In this document: piece after piece, positions 1 through 9,369 of the stretch
Numbering within the stretch: the stretch's first letter is position 1
Layout of the letters: every line of letters begins with the position of its first letter
From: Oceanimonas aquatica
Lineage (GTDB): Bacteria > Pseudomonadota > Gammaproteobacteria > Enterobacterales > Aeromonadaceae
Length of the DNA: 52,940 bases
Assembly: GCF_030732065.1 (NCBI RefSeq)
Contig: NZ_JAVBHX010000015.1
Location: forward strand, 1-52,940
Reading direction: 5' to 3'
Position numbers and translations under genes: made by a program
Notes under the pieces: generated by a model
The model's database searches: none
The model's input: only the letters and a program-made list of their open reading frames with translations
What the model was told of the DNA's origin: nothing

Positions 1-72
1 ATCGACTGCGAGTGCCCACACAGTTTGCTTGATAAATTGTTAAAGAGCGTTGACCGCTTTCGCTGGTCAGGG
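1..72 (-). promoter_or_regulatory. rRNA operon leader with boxA antitermination site
   Basis: Read on the minus strand, this is the conserved leader that precedes 16S rRNA in gammaproteobacteria. It contains the boxA-like sequence CGCTCTTTAACA (plus-strand 38-49), followed by the typical AATTTATCAAGC and GTGTGGGCACTC stretches. boxA recruits the NusB/S10 antitermination complex. The 16S gene itself must begin just left of base 1 and is not in the window. The same boxA motif also occurs in 16S-23S spacers, but two promoters directly upstream favour the leader reading. Confidence 0.85.
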
Positions 73-78
73 CTGCGT

Positions 79-106
79 ATTCTACGCAATCCTTGGTGTT
101 CGTCAA
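79..106 (-). promoter_or_regulatory. rRNA promoter P2
   Basis: On the minus strand there is a -35 TTGACG (101-106), a 16-bp spacer and a -10 TAGAAT (79-84), followed by a GC-rich discriminator. This form is typical of growth-rate-controlled stable RNA promoters. It lies about 105 bp downstream of P1, close to the P1-P2 spacing in E. coli rrn operons. Confidence 0.75.
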
Positions 107-183
107 GCGTTGATTTGAACTTTATTTGGTTCGCTTCAAACCCTTGTGACCGTTGGCGTGTTGCCCCGTGTCAGTGGAAGCGC

Positions 184-211
184 ATTATAGGGAGCCGCGA
201 TTTTTGCGCAA
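184..211 (-). promoter_or_regulatory. rRNA promoter P1
   Basis: On the minus strand there is a -35 TTGCGC (206-211), a 16-bp spacer and a consensus -10 TATAAT (184-189), followed by GCGC. Fis sites and an UP element would be expected at about 212-330, but I cannot identify them by eye. Between here and rapA (212-396) I see no gene, only a weak GGGGC/GCCCC pairing followed by a T7 run (338-370) of uncertain meaning. Confidence 0.7.
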
Positions 212-396
212 GGGCTTTTTCAGGAAAAATCGCTTCCCCCGAATCGTTTGGTTAGTTTTCCACCTGCACCCTGTTTTCCTTCTTTATATGCCTCTACTTA
301 TACTGAATGTTCGAGCCCAATCCGGATGCAGCCATCAGGGGCTTTGAGGTAAGATAGCGCCCCTTTTTTTGTAGCCCCTTCAGCTTGGAGAATTGA

Positions 397-3270
397 ATGC
401 CTTTTTCCCTCGGCCAGCGTTGGATCAGCGATACCGAAACCGATCTGGGACTGGGAACCGTGGTCGCCATTGACGTGCGCATGGTCACCATGTTGTTTCC
501 CGCCTGTGGTGAAAACCGCATGTATGCCATCAGCGATGCTCCCGTTACCCGTGTCATGTTCAACCCCGGTGACGTCATCAGCAGTCATGAAGACTGGGAG
601 CTGGAGGTGGAATCGGTGTCCGAGCAAGACGGTCTGCTGGTCTATCACGGTAAACGCCTGGATACCGAGGAAGAAACCAGCCTGAAGGAAACCTTCCTCA
701 ATCACTTCATCAAGCTGAACAAACCTCAGGAACGGCTGTTTGCGGGCCAGATCGACAAGATTGGTCGTTTCAATCTGCGCTACCAGGCGCTGATGCACCA
801 GTTCAATCAGCGCCGCTCGCCTCTGCGCGGCCTGGGCAGCGGCCGCATTGGTCTGATTCCGCACCAGCTGCACATTGCCCACGAAGTGGGTAACCGTCAT
901 GCCCCCCGGGTGTTGCTGGCCGACGAAGTGGGCCTGGGCAAGACCATAGAAGCCGGCATGATCATTCAGCAGCAGTGGCTGTCGGGCCGGGCCGCCCGCA
1001 TTCTGATCCTGGTGCCCGATGCGCTGATCCACCAGTGGCTGGTGGAAATGCTGCGTCGTTTCAACCTGCACTTTGCGCTCTTCGACGAGGAGCGCTGCGT
1101 GGAGGCCTTTGCCGACTCCGCCAACCCCTTTGATACCGAGCAGCTGGTGCTGTGCAGCCTCGACTTCATCACCAAGAAGCGCAAGCGCTTTGAACAGCTG
1201 GCCGACAGCGACTGGGATCTGCTGGTGGTGGACGAAGCCCATCACCTGGTATGGGATGCCGAGCGTCCAAGCCGGGCCTACGAAGTGGTGGAGGCCCTCG
1301 CCGAGGAAGTTCCGGGCGTGCTGCTGCTGACCGCCACCCCGGATCAACAGGGCCATGAAAGCCACTTTGCCCGGCTGCGCCTGCTCGACCCGGAGCGTTT
1401 CTACGATTACGACGCCTTTCTGGCCGAAGAAGAGGAATACCAGCCCCTGGCCGAGGCCGCCGAGGCCCTGCTGAGTGACGCGCCGCTTGATGCCGCCGCC
1501 CTCGAGCGACTGGCCCCCTTTATGGACGGTGAGACCTCCGCCAGCCTGGATACCCCCGAGCAGCGTCGGGCGCTGCTGGCGCGGCTGCTGGATCACCACG
1601 GCACCGGCCGCCTGTTGTTCCGCAACACCCGTCAGTCCATCAAGGGCTTTCCGTCACGGCAATTGCACCTGCACCCGCTGCCTCTGCCCAGCCAGTACCA
1701 GACCGCCATTCGCGTAGCCGGCATGATGGGCTCGCATCAGGATACCGCGGCCCAGGCGCTGCAGGCCTTGTATCCGGAAGAGATCTACCGCCAGTTTGAA
1801 GGCGGCGACAGCAGCTGGACCCAGTTCGACAGCCGGGTCGACTGGCTGCTGGGTTTTCTCAAGGAGCACCGCAACAACAAGATCCTGATCATTACCGCCA
1901 AAGCCGGGGTGGCACTGGCACTGGAAGAAGTGCTGCGCACCCGGGAAGGTATTCGCGGCACCGTGTTCCATGAGGGCATGTCGCTGCTGGAGCGGGACAA
2001 GGCCGCCGCCTACTTTGCCCAGCAGGAAGGCGGTGCCCAGGTGATGATCTGCTCCGAAATCGGCTCTGAAGGCCGTAACTTCCAGTTTTCTCACCAGCTG
2101 GTGTTGTTTGATCTGCCGCTCAACCCGGATCTGCTGGAGCAACGCATCGGTCGCCTGGATCGCATCGGCCAGCAACACGATATCGACATTCATGTGCCCT
2201 ACCTCGAAGGCACCGCCCAGCGCGCCCTGACGCTGTGGTATCAGCAGGGCATGGATGCCTTTGGCAAGCCCAATGCCGTGGGCCAGCCGGTCTACCAGCA
2301 AATGGCCGACCGGCTGCTGGAGCTGCTCGCCGGCCACGGCCAGGATGAAGAAGCCCTGGAACAACTGATTGCCGATACTCGCGCCCTCACCGATACCCTC
2401 ACCAGCCAGATGGAGCTGGGCCGGGATCGCCTGTTGGAGCTCAATTCCAGCGGTGCCCTGCACCATCACAACCTGGCCGAGCAACTGGCCGAAACCGACG
2501 AAGACCCGACTCTGGCCATTTTTGCCATCAAGCTGTTTGATGAAGTGGGCGTGCATCAGGACGACAAGGGCGAAAACGCCATAGTGCTGCGCCCCACCGA
2601 GCAAATGCTGGTGCCGAATTTTCCGGGCCTGCCCGAAGACGGCGCCAGCATCACCTTTAATCGCAACACCACCCTGAGCCGGGACGATCTGCAGTTTTTG
2701 AGCTGGGATCATCCCATGATCCGCGGCGGTATCGATTTGGTGCTGGGCTCGGAAATCGGCACCACCTCGGTGGCCATTCTCAAAAACAAGGCGCTGCCGG
2801 TGGGCACTCAGTTTGTAGAACCCATTTTCGTGGCCGAATCCGCCCACCACGCCCAGCTGTACCGTTTTCTGCCGCCGGCGCCCATTCGGCTGCTGCTCGA
2901 CAAGAACGGCAACAACCTGGCCGACAAGGTCAGCTTTGAAGCCTTTGACAAGCAGCTCAGCCCGGTTAACCGCCATCTGGGCAGCAAGCTGGTGAACGCG
3001 TCTCAGTCTCTGATCCACCAGCAACTGCAAACGGCCCTGCCGCTGGCCGAGCAGCAAATGGAACAACTGGTCGCCGACGCCCGTGAACGCATGCACCTGG
3101 CGATGGATCAGGAGCTGAGCCGGCTGCAGCAGCTGGCCAAGGTCAACCCCAATGTGCGCCAGAGCGAAATTGACCATGTGCAGGACCTGAAAACCGAGCT
3201 CGACAGCCTGCTTAGTCATACCCGCTTAAAACTGGACGCAATCCGGTTTATTGTGGTCAGCCATCAGTAA
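397..3270 (+). CDS. rapA: RNA polymerase-associated ATPase RapA (HepA)
   Basis: This is a Swi2/Snf2-family ATPase that binds core RNA polymerase and helps recycle it after termination. At 957 aa it is close to the 968 aa of E. coli RapA and is recognisable end to end. The N-terminal Tudor-like region starts [20 protein letters not shown]. The ATPase has a Walker A DEVGLGKT (about 176-183) and a DEAH box (about 279-282), with the LLTATPDQ motif after it. The C-terminal helicase lobe carries [13 protein letters not shown] and [12 protein letters not shown]. The start is fixed by the family N-terminus, with GGAG about 8 bases upstream. It is divergent from the rRNA operon at the left edge. No defect is seen. 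Confidence 0.97.
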   Translation: MPFSLGQRWISDTETDLGLGTVVAIDVRMVTMLFPACGENRMYAISDAPVTRVMFNPGDVISSHEDWELEVESVSEQDGLLVYHGKRLDTEEETSLKETFLNHFIKLNKPQERLFAGQIDKIGRFNLRYQALMHQFNQRRSPLRGLGSGRIGLIPHQLHIAHEVGNRHAPRVLLADEVGLGKTIEAGMIIQQQWLSGRAARILILVPDALIHQWLVEMLRRFNLHFALFDEERCVEAFADSANPFDTEQLVLCSLDFITKKRKRFEQLADSDWDLLVVDEAHHLVWDAERPSRAYEVVEALAEEVPGVLLLTATPDQQGHESHFARLRLLDPERFYDYDAFLAEEEEYQPLAEAAEALLSDAPLDAAALERLAPFMDGETSASLDTPEQRRALLARLLDHHGTGRLLFRNTRQSIKGFPSRQLHLHPLPLPSQYQTAIRVAGMMGSHQDTAAQALQALYPEEIYRQFEGGDSSWTQFDSRVDWLLGFLKEHRNNKILIITAKAGVALALEEVLRTREGIRGTVFHEGMSLLERDKAAAYFAQQEGGAQVMICSEIGSEGRNFQFSHQLVLFDLPLNPDLLEQRIGRLDRIGQQHDIDIHVPYLEGTAQRALTLWYQQGMDAFGKPNAVGQPVYQQMADRLLELLAGHGQDEEALEQLIADTRALTDTLTSQMELGRDRLLELNSSGALHHHNLAEQLAETDEDPTLAIFAIKLFDEVGVHQDDKGENAIVLRPTEQMLVPNFPGLPEDGASITFNRNTTLSRDDLQFLSWDHPMIRGGIDLVLGSEIGTTSVAILKNKALPVGTQFVEPIFVAESAHHAQLYRFLPPAPIRLLLDKNGNNLADKVSFEAFDKQLSPVNRHLGSKLVNASQSLIHQQLQTALPLAEQQMEQLVADARERMHLAMDQELSRLQQLAKVNPNVRQSEIDHVQDLKTELDSLLSHTRLKLDAIRFIVVSHQ

Positions 3271-3284
3271 AGAAGAGCCAAGCC

Positions 3285-3950
3285 ATGGTATTGCTGCGTT
3301 ACGATCCGCCAGTGAGTCCCCAGTTCGAGATATTGTATCGGGATGACAGCATCATAGTGCTGAACAAGCCCAGCGGCCTGCTCAGTGTGCCCGGGCGTGA
3401 GCTCTGTCACCGCGACAGCCTGTCGCTGCGAGTGGCGAGGGTATTTCCGTCGGCACTGGTGGTACACCGGCTGGACATGGCCACCTCGGGGGTCATTGTC
3501 ATGGCCCTGCACCCCAAGGCGCACCGGGAGCTCAGTCGACAGTTTCGCGAGCGGGAAACCGAAAAGCGCTACTTCGCCTGGATATACGGCCAGCCGGTTC
3601 AGGATGAAGGCAGCATCGATCTACCCCTGTGCTGTGACTGGCCCAACCGGCCACGGCACATGGTCAGTCATGAGCACGGCAAGCAGGCCCTGACCCACTG
3701 GCGCTGCCTGCGTCGTGAGCAACAGCGCAGCCTGATCGAGCTCACTCCCATTACCGGACGCTCTCACCAGCTGCGCGTGCACATGCTGAGCCTGGATCAT
3801 CCGATACTGGGCGATAACCTCTACGCCGAGGGTGAGGCGCTGACCATGGCGCCCCACCTGCAACTGCACGCCGCCCGGCTGGCCTTTCGCCATCCGCTGG
3901 CCAAAAACTGGCTGGAATTCAATGCTCCGGCCCCCTTTGAGGTAAACTGA
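3285..3950 (+). CDS. rluA: Dual-specificity 23S rRNA/tRNA pseudouridine synthase RluA
   Basis: The product makes pseudouridine at 23S rRNA position 746 and tRNA position 32 in E. coli. It is 221 aa, the usual RluA length, with no S4 domain, which separates it from RluC and RluD. The catalytic motif HRLDMATSG lies at residues 61-69, with Asp64 as the expected nucleophile. The sequence LTPITGRSHQLRVHM further on is also characteristic. The gene starts 14 bp after rapA, as rluA does next to hepA in E. coli, so cotranscription is likely. Its stop codon overlaps the next start by one base. Confidence 0.93.
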   Translation: MVLLRYDPPVSPQFEILYRDDSIIVLNKPSGLLSVPGRELCHRDSLSLRVARVFPSALVVHRLDMATSGVIVMALHPKAHRELSRQFRERETEKRYFAWIYGQPVQDEGSIDLPLCCDWPNRPRHMVSHEHGKQALTHWRCLRREQQRSLIELTPITGRSHQLRVHMLSLDHPILGDNLYAEGEALTMAPHLQLHAARLAFRHPLAKNWLEFNAPAPFEVN

Positions 3951-4729
3951 TGCGGCGGGCGTGTGTGCTGATGCTGGGCTGGTTGTCCGTGGCAACGGCC
4001 GGCGCCCAGACCGACTGGACCGCCTACCGGCAATACAGTGCCGAAGCCGGGCAACTGCGTTTTGACGCCACACGCCCCGAGGCGCTGGGCACGCTGGTGG
4101 TGTGGCCCGAGCAACAACAGGCCCATCACTGGCTTGCCATGGCACCCTGGTGGCAACAGCGCGGCTGGAATCTTGTACTGCTGCTGCCCGATGCACAACA
4201 GCACCAGTTTGACCCAACTAACGAGCAACCGTCCGACGCCCGGCAACAATGGCTGGCACAGCTGGCCAGCCGGCTGAGCGAGCTGCCAAACGATAATCCG
4301 AATGCAACACAGCTGGTGCTGACCCAGGGCAGCGCCACTCTCTGGTATCAGCAGCTGGTGGAAACCGGTCAGTTGCCGCCGCCTGCCGGTCTGGTGGTGG
4401 TGGATGCCACTCCCTCACAGCCCGAACAGCAACGTATGCTGGCCGTGAGCCTGTCCCGGTCGAATTGGCCAGTGCTGGATCTGTTCAGCAAGCAGAATAA
4501 CACCTCGACAATCAACCAGGCGCAGCGCCAGCACAGCGCCACTCGCCAGGCTGCGGATTATACCGCCGAGCAGCTGGCTGATCCGTCCCGGCCCGAGCGC
4601 CACATTGCGGCCTGGCTGGTGCGCCGGGGCTGGATGCCCCTGCCCCCCGGCGCGCCCGACTACCTGAAAGGAAAACACGCCCATGAAACTGGTATTTCTC
4701 GACCGGCAGACCCTGGCCCCGAGCGTTAA
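3950..4729 (+). CDS. DUF3530-type exported alpha/beta-hydrolase-like protein
   Basis: The 259-aa product has an N-terminal signal peptide (MRRACVLMLGWLSVATAGAQ, cleavage likely after AGA). Its body resembles DUF3530 proteins: a GTLVVWPEQQQ strand, then WLAMAPWWQQRGWNLVLLLPD and a TQGSATLWY stretch where a nucleophile elbow would sit. The canonical G-x-S-x-G is not clean (TQGSAT), so hydrolase activity is doubtful. The start overlaps the rluA stop, and the C-terminus overlaps the next gene by 47 nt, so translation of the three genes is probably coupled. The substrate is unknown. The family call is by eye. Confidence 0.6.
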   Translation: MRRACVLMLGWLSVATAGAQTDWTAYRQYSAEAGQLRFDATRPEALGTLVVWPEQQQAHHWLAMAPWWQQRGWNLVLLLPDAQQHQFDPTNEQPSDARQQWLAQLASRLSELPNDNPNATQLVLTQGSATLWYQQLVETGQLPPPAGLVVVDATPSQPEQQRMLAVSLSRSNWPVLDLFSKQNNTSTINQAQRQHSATRQAADYTAEQLADPSRPERHIAAWLVRRGWMPLPPGAPDYLKGKHAHETGISRPADPGPER

Positions 4730-5633
4730 CCTGCGCCGGCCGGCCTTTGATCATGACTGGCAGGAACATGCAGAAACGGCCCCGGAGCAGGTGGTGGCAC
4801 GGCTGCAACAGGCCGAGGTCGCCATCGTCAACAAGGTGAACATCGGCGCCGGCGAGCTGGCACAACTGCCCGGGTTGAAACTCATCGCCCTGGCCGCCAC
4901 CGGCAGCGACAATGTGGATCTCGACGCCTGCCGCGCCGCCGGCGTGGCGGTGTGCAATATTCGTAATTACTCGGAAAGCACGGTACCCGAACACGCCCTG
5001 TCACTGATAATGGCGCTCAGCCGCAATCTTCATGCCTACCGGCGTTCGGTAACCGATGGCCGCTGGCAACAAGCGGGCCAGTTCTGTTATTTCGACTACC
5101 CGGTACGGGATCTGAAAGGCCAGACTCTGGGGCTGATTGGCTATGGCACCATAGCGCGGGATCTGGAGCGACTGGCAAAAGCACTGGGCATGCACGTGAT
5201 CGTGGCTGCCCGCAAGGGCCAGGCCGCAGAGCAGGGACGCCTGCCCTTTGAGCAAGTATTGGCCGAAGCCGATGTGCTCAGCCTGCACTGCCCGCTGACC
5301 GAAGCCACTCGTCACCTGATCAGCGAACGGGAGCTGGCCATGATGAAACCGAACGCCCTGCTGATCAATGTTGGCCGAGGGGGGCTGGTGGATGAGCAGG
5401 CCCTGCTGAATGCCCTGAAGGAACAACGTATCGGCGGCGCCGGCTTTGATGTGGTCAGCGCCGAGCCGCCGCCGGCCGATCATCCGCTGATGCAGGCTTT
5501 GCAGTACCCCAACTTTATTCTGACCCCGCACATTGCCTGGGCCAGCCAAGCCTCGATGCAGCGACTGGCGGATCAGCTCATCGACAATATCGAGGCGTTT
5601 GTTGCCGGGCGGGAGCAGAACCGGCTGGTATAA
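4683..5633 (+). CDS. D-2-hydroxyacid dehydrogenase, hydroxypyruvate reductase-like
   Basis: This is a 316-aa NAD(P)-dependent dehydrogenase of the D-isomer 2-hydroxyacid family, most like HprA-type hydroxypyruvate/glycerate dehydrogenases. The substrate-binding lobe includes ALAATGSDNVDLDACR. The Rossmann motif is GYGTIA (153-158), where the third glycine of GxGxxG is alanine. The active-site Arg is in NVGRGGLVD, the Glu region in DVVSAEPP, and the catalytic His in TPHIAW. It starts inside the end of the DUF3530 gene with RBS AGGAAAA. Substrate assignment within this family cannot be settled from sequence; glyoxylate or hydroxypyruvate is likely. Confidence 0.85.
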   Translation: MKLVFLDRQTLAPSVNLRRPAFDHDWQEHAETAPEQVVARLQQAEVAIVNKVNIGAGELAQLPGLKLIALAATGSDNVDLDACRAAGVAVCNIRNYSESTVPEHALSLIMALSRNLHAYRRSVTDGRWQQAGQFCYFDYPVRDLKGQTLGLIGYGTIARDLERLAKALGMHVIVAARKGQAAEQGRLPFEQVLAEADVLSLHCPLTEATRHLISERELAMMKPNALLINVGRGGLVDEQALLNALKEQRIGGAGFDVVSAEPPPADHPLMQALQYPNFILTPHIAWASQASMQRLADQLIDNIEAFVAGREQNRLV

Positions 5634-5643
5634 AAGATAGCCA

Positions 5644-5689
5644 GAAGCTGGAAGCTAGAAGCTAGAAGCTAGAAGCTAGAAGCTAGAAG
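5644..5689. repeat. Heptanucleotide tandem repeat (GAAGCTA)n
   Basis: Five exact copies of GAAGCTA (5651-5685) are preceded by one variant copy GAAGCTG (5644-5650) and followed by a partial GAAG. It begins about 10 bp after the dehydrogenase stop codon, in non-coding DNA. A repeat of this kind can change copy number by slippage. No gene reads through it, so phase variation of a protein is not indicated. Confidence 0.9.
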
Positions 5690-5693
5690 AAAA

Positions 5694-5868
5694 TGTCACT
5701 CCGGCGAAGGCCGGAGTCCATGCTGCAGGGTGAGGTGCATTGCGCCATAGACTCCGGGGCAGGCCCGGAGTGACAGGCTCTGCACTCACTCCCACGCTCC
5801 GGCGTGGGAGTGTAGAGAGTGATTTCGGTCAGTAAGGGTATGCGTTCCCAGGCATAACATGGGAACGA
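5694..5868. repeat. Nested palindromic repeats (REP/BIME-like)
   Basis: Two inverted copies of a TGTCACTCCGG..CCGGAGTC element sit at about 5694-5719 and 5749-5774, facing each other. They are followed by a separate perfect hairpin built on CACTCCCACGC / GCGTGGGAGTG (about 5786-5811) and another on GTTCCCA / TGGGAAC (about 5845-5868). Related copies of the first element occur at 13679 and 48373. This 279-bp gap between convergent genes holds no ORF. REP-like elements commonly act as transcript 3' boundaries, which would fit here. Confidence 0.75.
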
Positions 5869-5912
5869 CACAGCCTGCCAGTCCCTGTTCCCAAATCTCC
5901 AGTCCCGGCTGG

Positions 5913-6716
5913 TCAGCGGAGGTTGCGGGCGGCCTTGATGGTTTCCCAGGCCTGCTGAATGTCCTGTGCCTTTTCCTTGGCCATGTCCATCATCTCCTTG
6001 GGCAGCCCCTGAGCCACCAGCTTGTCGGGATGGTGCTTGGACATCTGCCGGCGATAGGCCCGCTTCACGGTCGCATCATCGGCCCCTTCCTCCACCTCCA
6101 GAATACGGTAGGCATCGCGCAGCCGATCCTTCGGCGGGGTGGTAAAGCCCCCCTGGCCACCGGCACGGCCCTGACGGTACATGTGCAGCTGCGCTTCGGC
6201 AAAGGCCAGCAATTGCTCCAGCTCCTGCTCGGAAAAGCCCAGCTCGGCGGCAATGGTATGCAGCAAGCGGCGCTCGGCCGGATGCAATTCGCCGTCGGCA
6301 AACACCAGTTGCAGCTGCACTTCCATAAAAAAGCGCAACAGGTTGCGGCTGTCACGGGTGCGCGAGCGAAACCGGCGCAGGGTCTCGGTCAATGGAAAGT
6401 CACTTTCCTTGCCGTCGCGGAATGCCTGCTGGGCCTCGGCCTTTTGCCCGGGCTGCAGCCGCATTTGCACCATCAGTTGCTCCGCCAGCTGAATCTCTTC
6501 CGAAGTAACGCGGCCGCTGGACTTGGCCAGGTGCCCCATGGTGGCAAAGGTGGCGTACAGAAATTCCTGCTGGGCATCCTTTACAAATCCCCAGGCGCCG
6601 GCCAGCTTTTTGTCCACCAGGTGTCCCAGCCAGAGTCCGAGCAGGGCACCGGGAATATTGCCGATCAGCAGGCCAAACAGAAAACCGATGATTTTACCCT
6701 TGATGTGTGCCGGCAT
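5913..6716 (-). CDS. djlA: Membrane-anchored DnaK co-chaperone DjlA
   Basis: This is a type III J-domain protein that stimulates DnaK and in E. coli is linked to envelope stress signalling through Rcs. The 267-aa product has an N-terminal glycine-rich membrane segment (about 9-34, FLFGLLIGNIPGALLGLWLG) that serves as anchor and dimerisation helix. A TerB-like helical domain follows (FADGELHPAER), and then a C-terminal J domain with the essential HPD in SKHHPDKL (about 230-237). Length matches E. coli DjlA (271 aa). It is divergent from lptD, as in E. coli. The 247-bp gap to lptD probably holds both promoters, but I cannot place them securely. Confidence 0.95.
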   Translation of the reverse strand: MPAHIKGKIIGFLFGLLIGNIPGALLGLWLGHLVDKKLAGAWGFVKDAQQEFLYATFATMGHLAKSSGRVTSEEIQLAEQLMVQMRLQPGQKAEAQQAFRDGKESDFPLTETLRRFRSRTRDSRNLLRFFMEVQLQLVFADGELHPAERRLLHTIAAELGFSEQELEQLLAFAEAQLHMYRQGRAGGQGGFTTPPKDRLRDAYRILEVEEGADDATVKRAYRRQMSKHHPDKLVAQGLPKEMMDMAKEKAQDIQQAWETIKAARNLR

Positions 6717-6963
6717 TCAGCGCCCTCCCCGTTCAGCAGATAGAAAAGCGAAGCCGGCAGGCAAGTGAAGCAGGGACAATGGGCGTGATGTCATATTGAG
6801 TCGATTATCAAGGGTGGATCCGGTCGGGCCGAGCCCCGGCGTAGAGCTGGCAGCGAGAATGCTTTATCATAGCTCGCTACCATAAAAGAATGACACCAAA
6901 AGCTCAACCAGCCCGCAGGACGCCGGGCGGTGTCGCCAACACCAGGAATGAGAGCATCACCCC

Positions 6964-9345
6964 ATGAGAATACGGATTATCGGCCTTCCCCTGTTGTTCG
7001 CTTCCGGCCTGGTCCAGGCCCAGTACGATGGCACCGAGCTGCTCGACGAGCCGGCCGTCAACGCCGACCCGCTACCCTTCAGCCGCTGTTTCAGCCATGT
7101 GCCCTTGCGGGTGGAAGGCGAGAAGGATCCCAGTGCCCCCATCACGGTCACCGCCGACGTGCTCAACGCCACCCGTGACGGCAAAATTCTTTACCGGGGC
7201 GATGTGGAGGTGATTCAGGGGGAACGCCGCTTCAGCACCGATTATCTGGAGCTAGAGCAGCAAAGCCGTGACGTGCTGGCCGAAGGCAATATTCACCTGA
7301 GCGACGGCACCATTACCGTGGAAAGCGACACCACCCTTTCCGGCAACCTGACCACCAAAGACACACAATTGGACCAGGCTCGCTACCAGTTTCACGGCGA
7401 GCCGGGCCGGGGCGAAGCCCGCCGGGTGCAGCTGGCCGGTGAACGCGGCGAAGTGGATCTCAAGGGCGCCAGCTACACCACCTGTCCACCGGGCGAGGAA
7501 GTATGGCAACTGAAGGCCAGCACGGTGGCAGTGGAGCAGGACGAAGTCTTTGGCGAAGCCTGGAACGCCGTGCTGTGGCTGGGTGATATGCCGGTGTTCT
7601 ATTTTCCCTACATCAAGTTTCCGGTGAAAAATGAGCGCCAGAGCGGCTTTTTGTACCCGTCCTTTGATATCAGCAACAGTAACGGCACCGACATTCGCCT
7701 GCCCTATTACTGGAACATCGCGCCCAACTACGATGCCACCATTACCCCCCGCTACATGGAAAAGCGCGGCACCATGGCCCAGCTGGAGTTTCGCTACCTG
7801 CCTGTGGAAGGCCAGAGTGGCGTGCTCTACGGCGAATATCTGTCTCAGGATGACAGCCTGGCCGACAACCCGGATCTGATTGATGAAGAATGGCGGGACG
7901 ATGCCCGCTGGCTGTTCAGCTGGCGCCACAACGCCCGCTTCGATGCCGACGGTCACTGGCGCGGTAACGTCAACTACACCCAGGTGGCAAGCTGGGACTA
8001 TGCCTATATTGATGACTTTAACCCGCCGGTGGGCTCTCTGGTCGACAACCAGTTGCTGCAGTCATTTCGCGGTGGCTATTACGACCGCCACTGGCAGCTC
8101 ACCACCGAGGTGCGCGACTACCAGATACTGCGCCCGGACTTGGACACTCAGCCATTCCAGCTGATGCCGGCGCTGGTACTGAACAGCTACCGGGGCCTGG
8201 GCGACTTTGATCTGGCCCTGGACTCGGAGCTGACCCGCTTTGAAAACGACAATGAAAGCACCTATCAGGCTACCCGGTTTCATGCCGAGCCCCGGCTGAT
8301 TTATTCCCTCATCGACCAGCCCGGCCTGCAACTGAAAGCCGATGTGGGGGCCTATTACACCCATTACGAACAGGATATTCCCACCACCCTGTCGTCTTTT
8401 TACCAGAACACCTGGGGCTTTGACACCGACACCCTGGATACCAGCGTGGACCGGGTGCTGCCCCGGCTGCGCATTAACGGCGGTCTGGTGTTTGACCGCC
8501 AGGCCCGCTGGTTTGAACAGGACTTTACCCAGACCCTGGAGCCCCAGCTGCAGTACCTGTATGTGCCCTACAAAAACCAGGACAACATCGGCCTGTACGA
8601 CAGCACCAGCATGCGCCAGGACTACTACAGCCTGTTCAGCGACCGCCGTTTCGCCGGCCTGGACCGCATCAGCGACGCCAACCAGCTGACCGCCGGCTTT
8701 ACCAGCCGAATTTACGACGACACCGGCACCGAGCGGCTGCGTCTGGCCCTGGCCCAGACCTTTAACTTCACGGCGCCGCGGGTCAAGCTCTACCCCGGCG
8801 AACAGCTGGACGACACCAAGCGCTCCTTCCTCACCTTTGAAGGGGATCTCAACCTCGACAACAACTGGTTTGTCCATGGCGAGGCCCAGCAGGACACCCG
8901 TAACCACCGACTGGCGGCGGGCAACCTCACCCTGGAATACAACGAGCAGGGCCGCCTTGCCCAGATTGGTTTTCGTCACCTGAACCGGAATTATTTTGGC
9001 GACAGTCTGGCGGACGATCTCAACCAGGTGGGCGGCACCGCCTTCTGGCCGCTGGCGCCCCAGTGGGGCCTGATCGGCGGCCATTACCGGGATATTGAAC
9101 TACATCGCAATATCGATACTCTGATAGGACTGCGCTACGACTCCTGCTGCTGGGCGGTGAGCCTGGTGTGGGAGCAATGGCAGAAGGAAGACAAGCTGTT
9201 CAATCCCACCAGCACCATTCAGGAAACCAGCATCGGGCTGCGCTTCGAGCTGAAAGGGTTCAGCTCCCTGGGCACCGGCAGCGGCGAGTTCAAACCCGGC
9301 ACCCAACTGCTGCCCTACTATCGCCCGTTCAACCTCAATAACTGA
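6964..9345 (+). CDS. lptD: LPS-assembly outer membrane protein LptD
   Basis: LptD, with LptE, inserts lipopolysaccharide into the outer leaflet of the outer membrane. It is 793 aa (E. coli 784). A signal peptide (about 1-19, ending GLVQAQ) is followed by an N-terminal beta-jellyroll with VTADVLNATRDGKILYRGDV and a large C-terminal beta-barrel. Four cysteines sit at 42, 174, 728 and 729, matching the Cys31/173/724/725 set that forms the nested disulfides required for function in E. coli. It leads a rightward operon with surA, whose chaperone helps fold LptD. The start ATG is preceded by a weak GAGAG. Confidence 0.97.
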   Translation: MRIRIIGLPLLFASGLVQAQYDGTELLDEPAVNADPLPFSRCFSHVPLRVEGEKDPSAPITVTADVLNATRDGKILYRGDVEVIQGERRFSTDYLELEQQSRDVLAEGNIHLSDGTITVESDTTLSGNLTTKDTQLDQARYQFHGEPGRGEARRVQLAGERGEVDLKGASYTTCPPGEEVWQLKASTVAVEQDEVFGEAWNAVLWLGDMPVFYFPYIKFPVKNERQSGFLYPSFDISNSNGTDIRLPYYWNIAPNYDATITPRYMEKRGTMAQLEFRYLPVEGQSGVLYGEYLSQDDSLADNPDLIDEEWRDDARWLFSWRHNARFDADGHWRGNVNYTQVASWDYAYIDDFNPPVGSLVDNQLLQSFRGGYYDRHWQLTTEVRDYQILRPDLDTQPFQLMPALVLNSYRGLGDFDLALDSELTRFENDNESTYQATRFHAEPRLIYSLIDQPGLQLKADVGAYYTHYEQDIPTTLSSFYQNTWGFDTDTLDTSVDRVLPRLRINGGLVFDRQARWFEQDFTQTLEPQLQYLYVPYKNQDNIGLYDSTSMRQDYYSLFSDRRFAGLDRISDANQLTAGFTSRIYDDTGTERLRLALAQTFNFTAPRVKLYPGEQLDDTKRSFLTFEGDLNLDNNWFVHGEAQQDTRNHRLAAGNLTLEYNEQGRLAQIGFRHLNRNYFGDSLADDLNQVGGTAFWPLAPQWGLIGGHYRDIELHRNIDTLIGLRYDSCCWAVSLVWEQWQKEDKLFNPTSTIQETSIGLRFELKGFSSLGTGSGEFKPGTQLLPYYRPFNLNN

Positions 9346-9369
9346 TTTTTATTGCGCACAGGATTTGTC

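Noticed and set aside
338-370. GGGGC..GCCCC pairing with T7 as a rapA attenuator
   Set aside because: The stem is only five base pairs with a 16-nt loop; too weak to claim.
298-1599. Long minus-strand ORF opposite rapA (433 aa), and a similar one at 1654-3219
   Set aside because: They mirror the codon structure of rapA on the other strand, have compositionally odd proteins rich in Gln, His and Gly, and no domain. Such shadows are common in high-GC genes.
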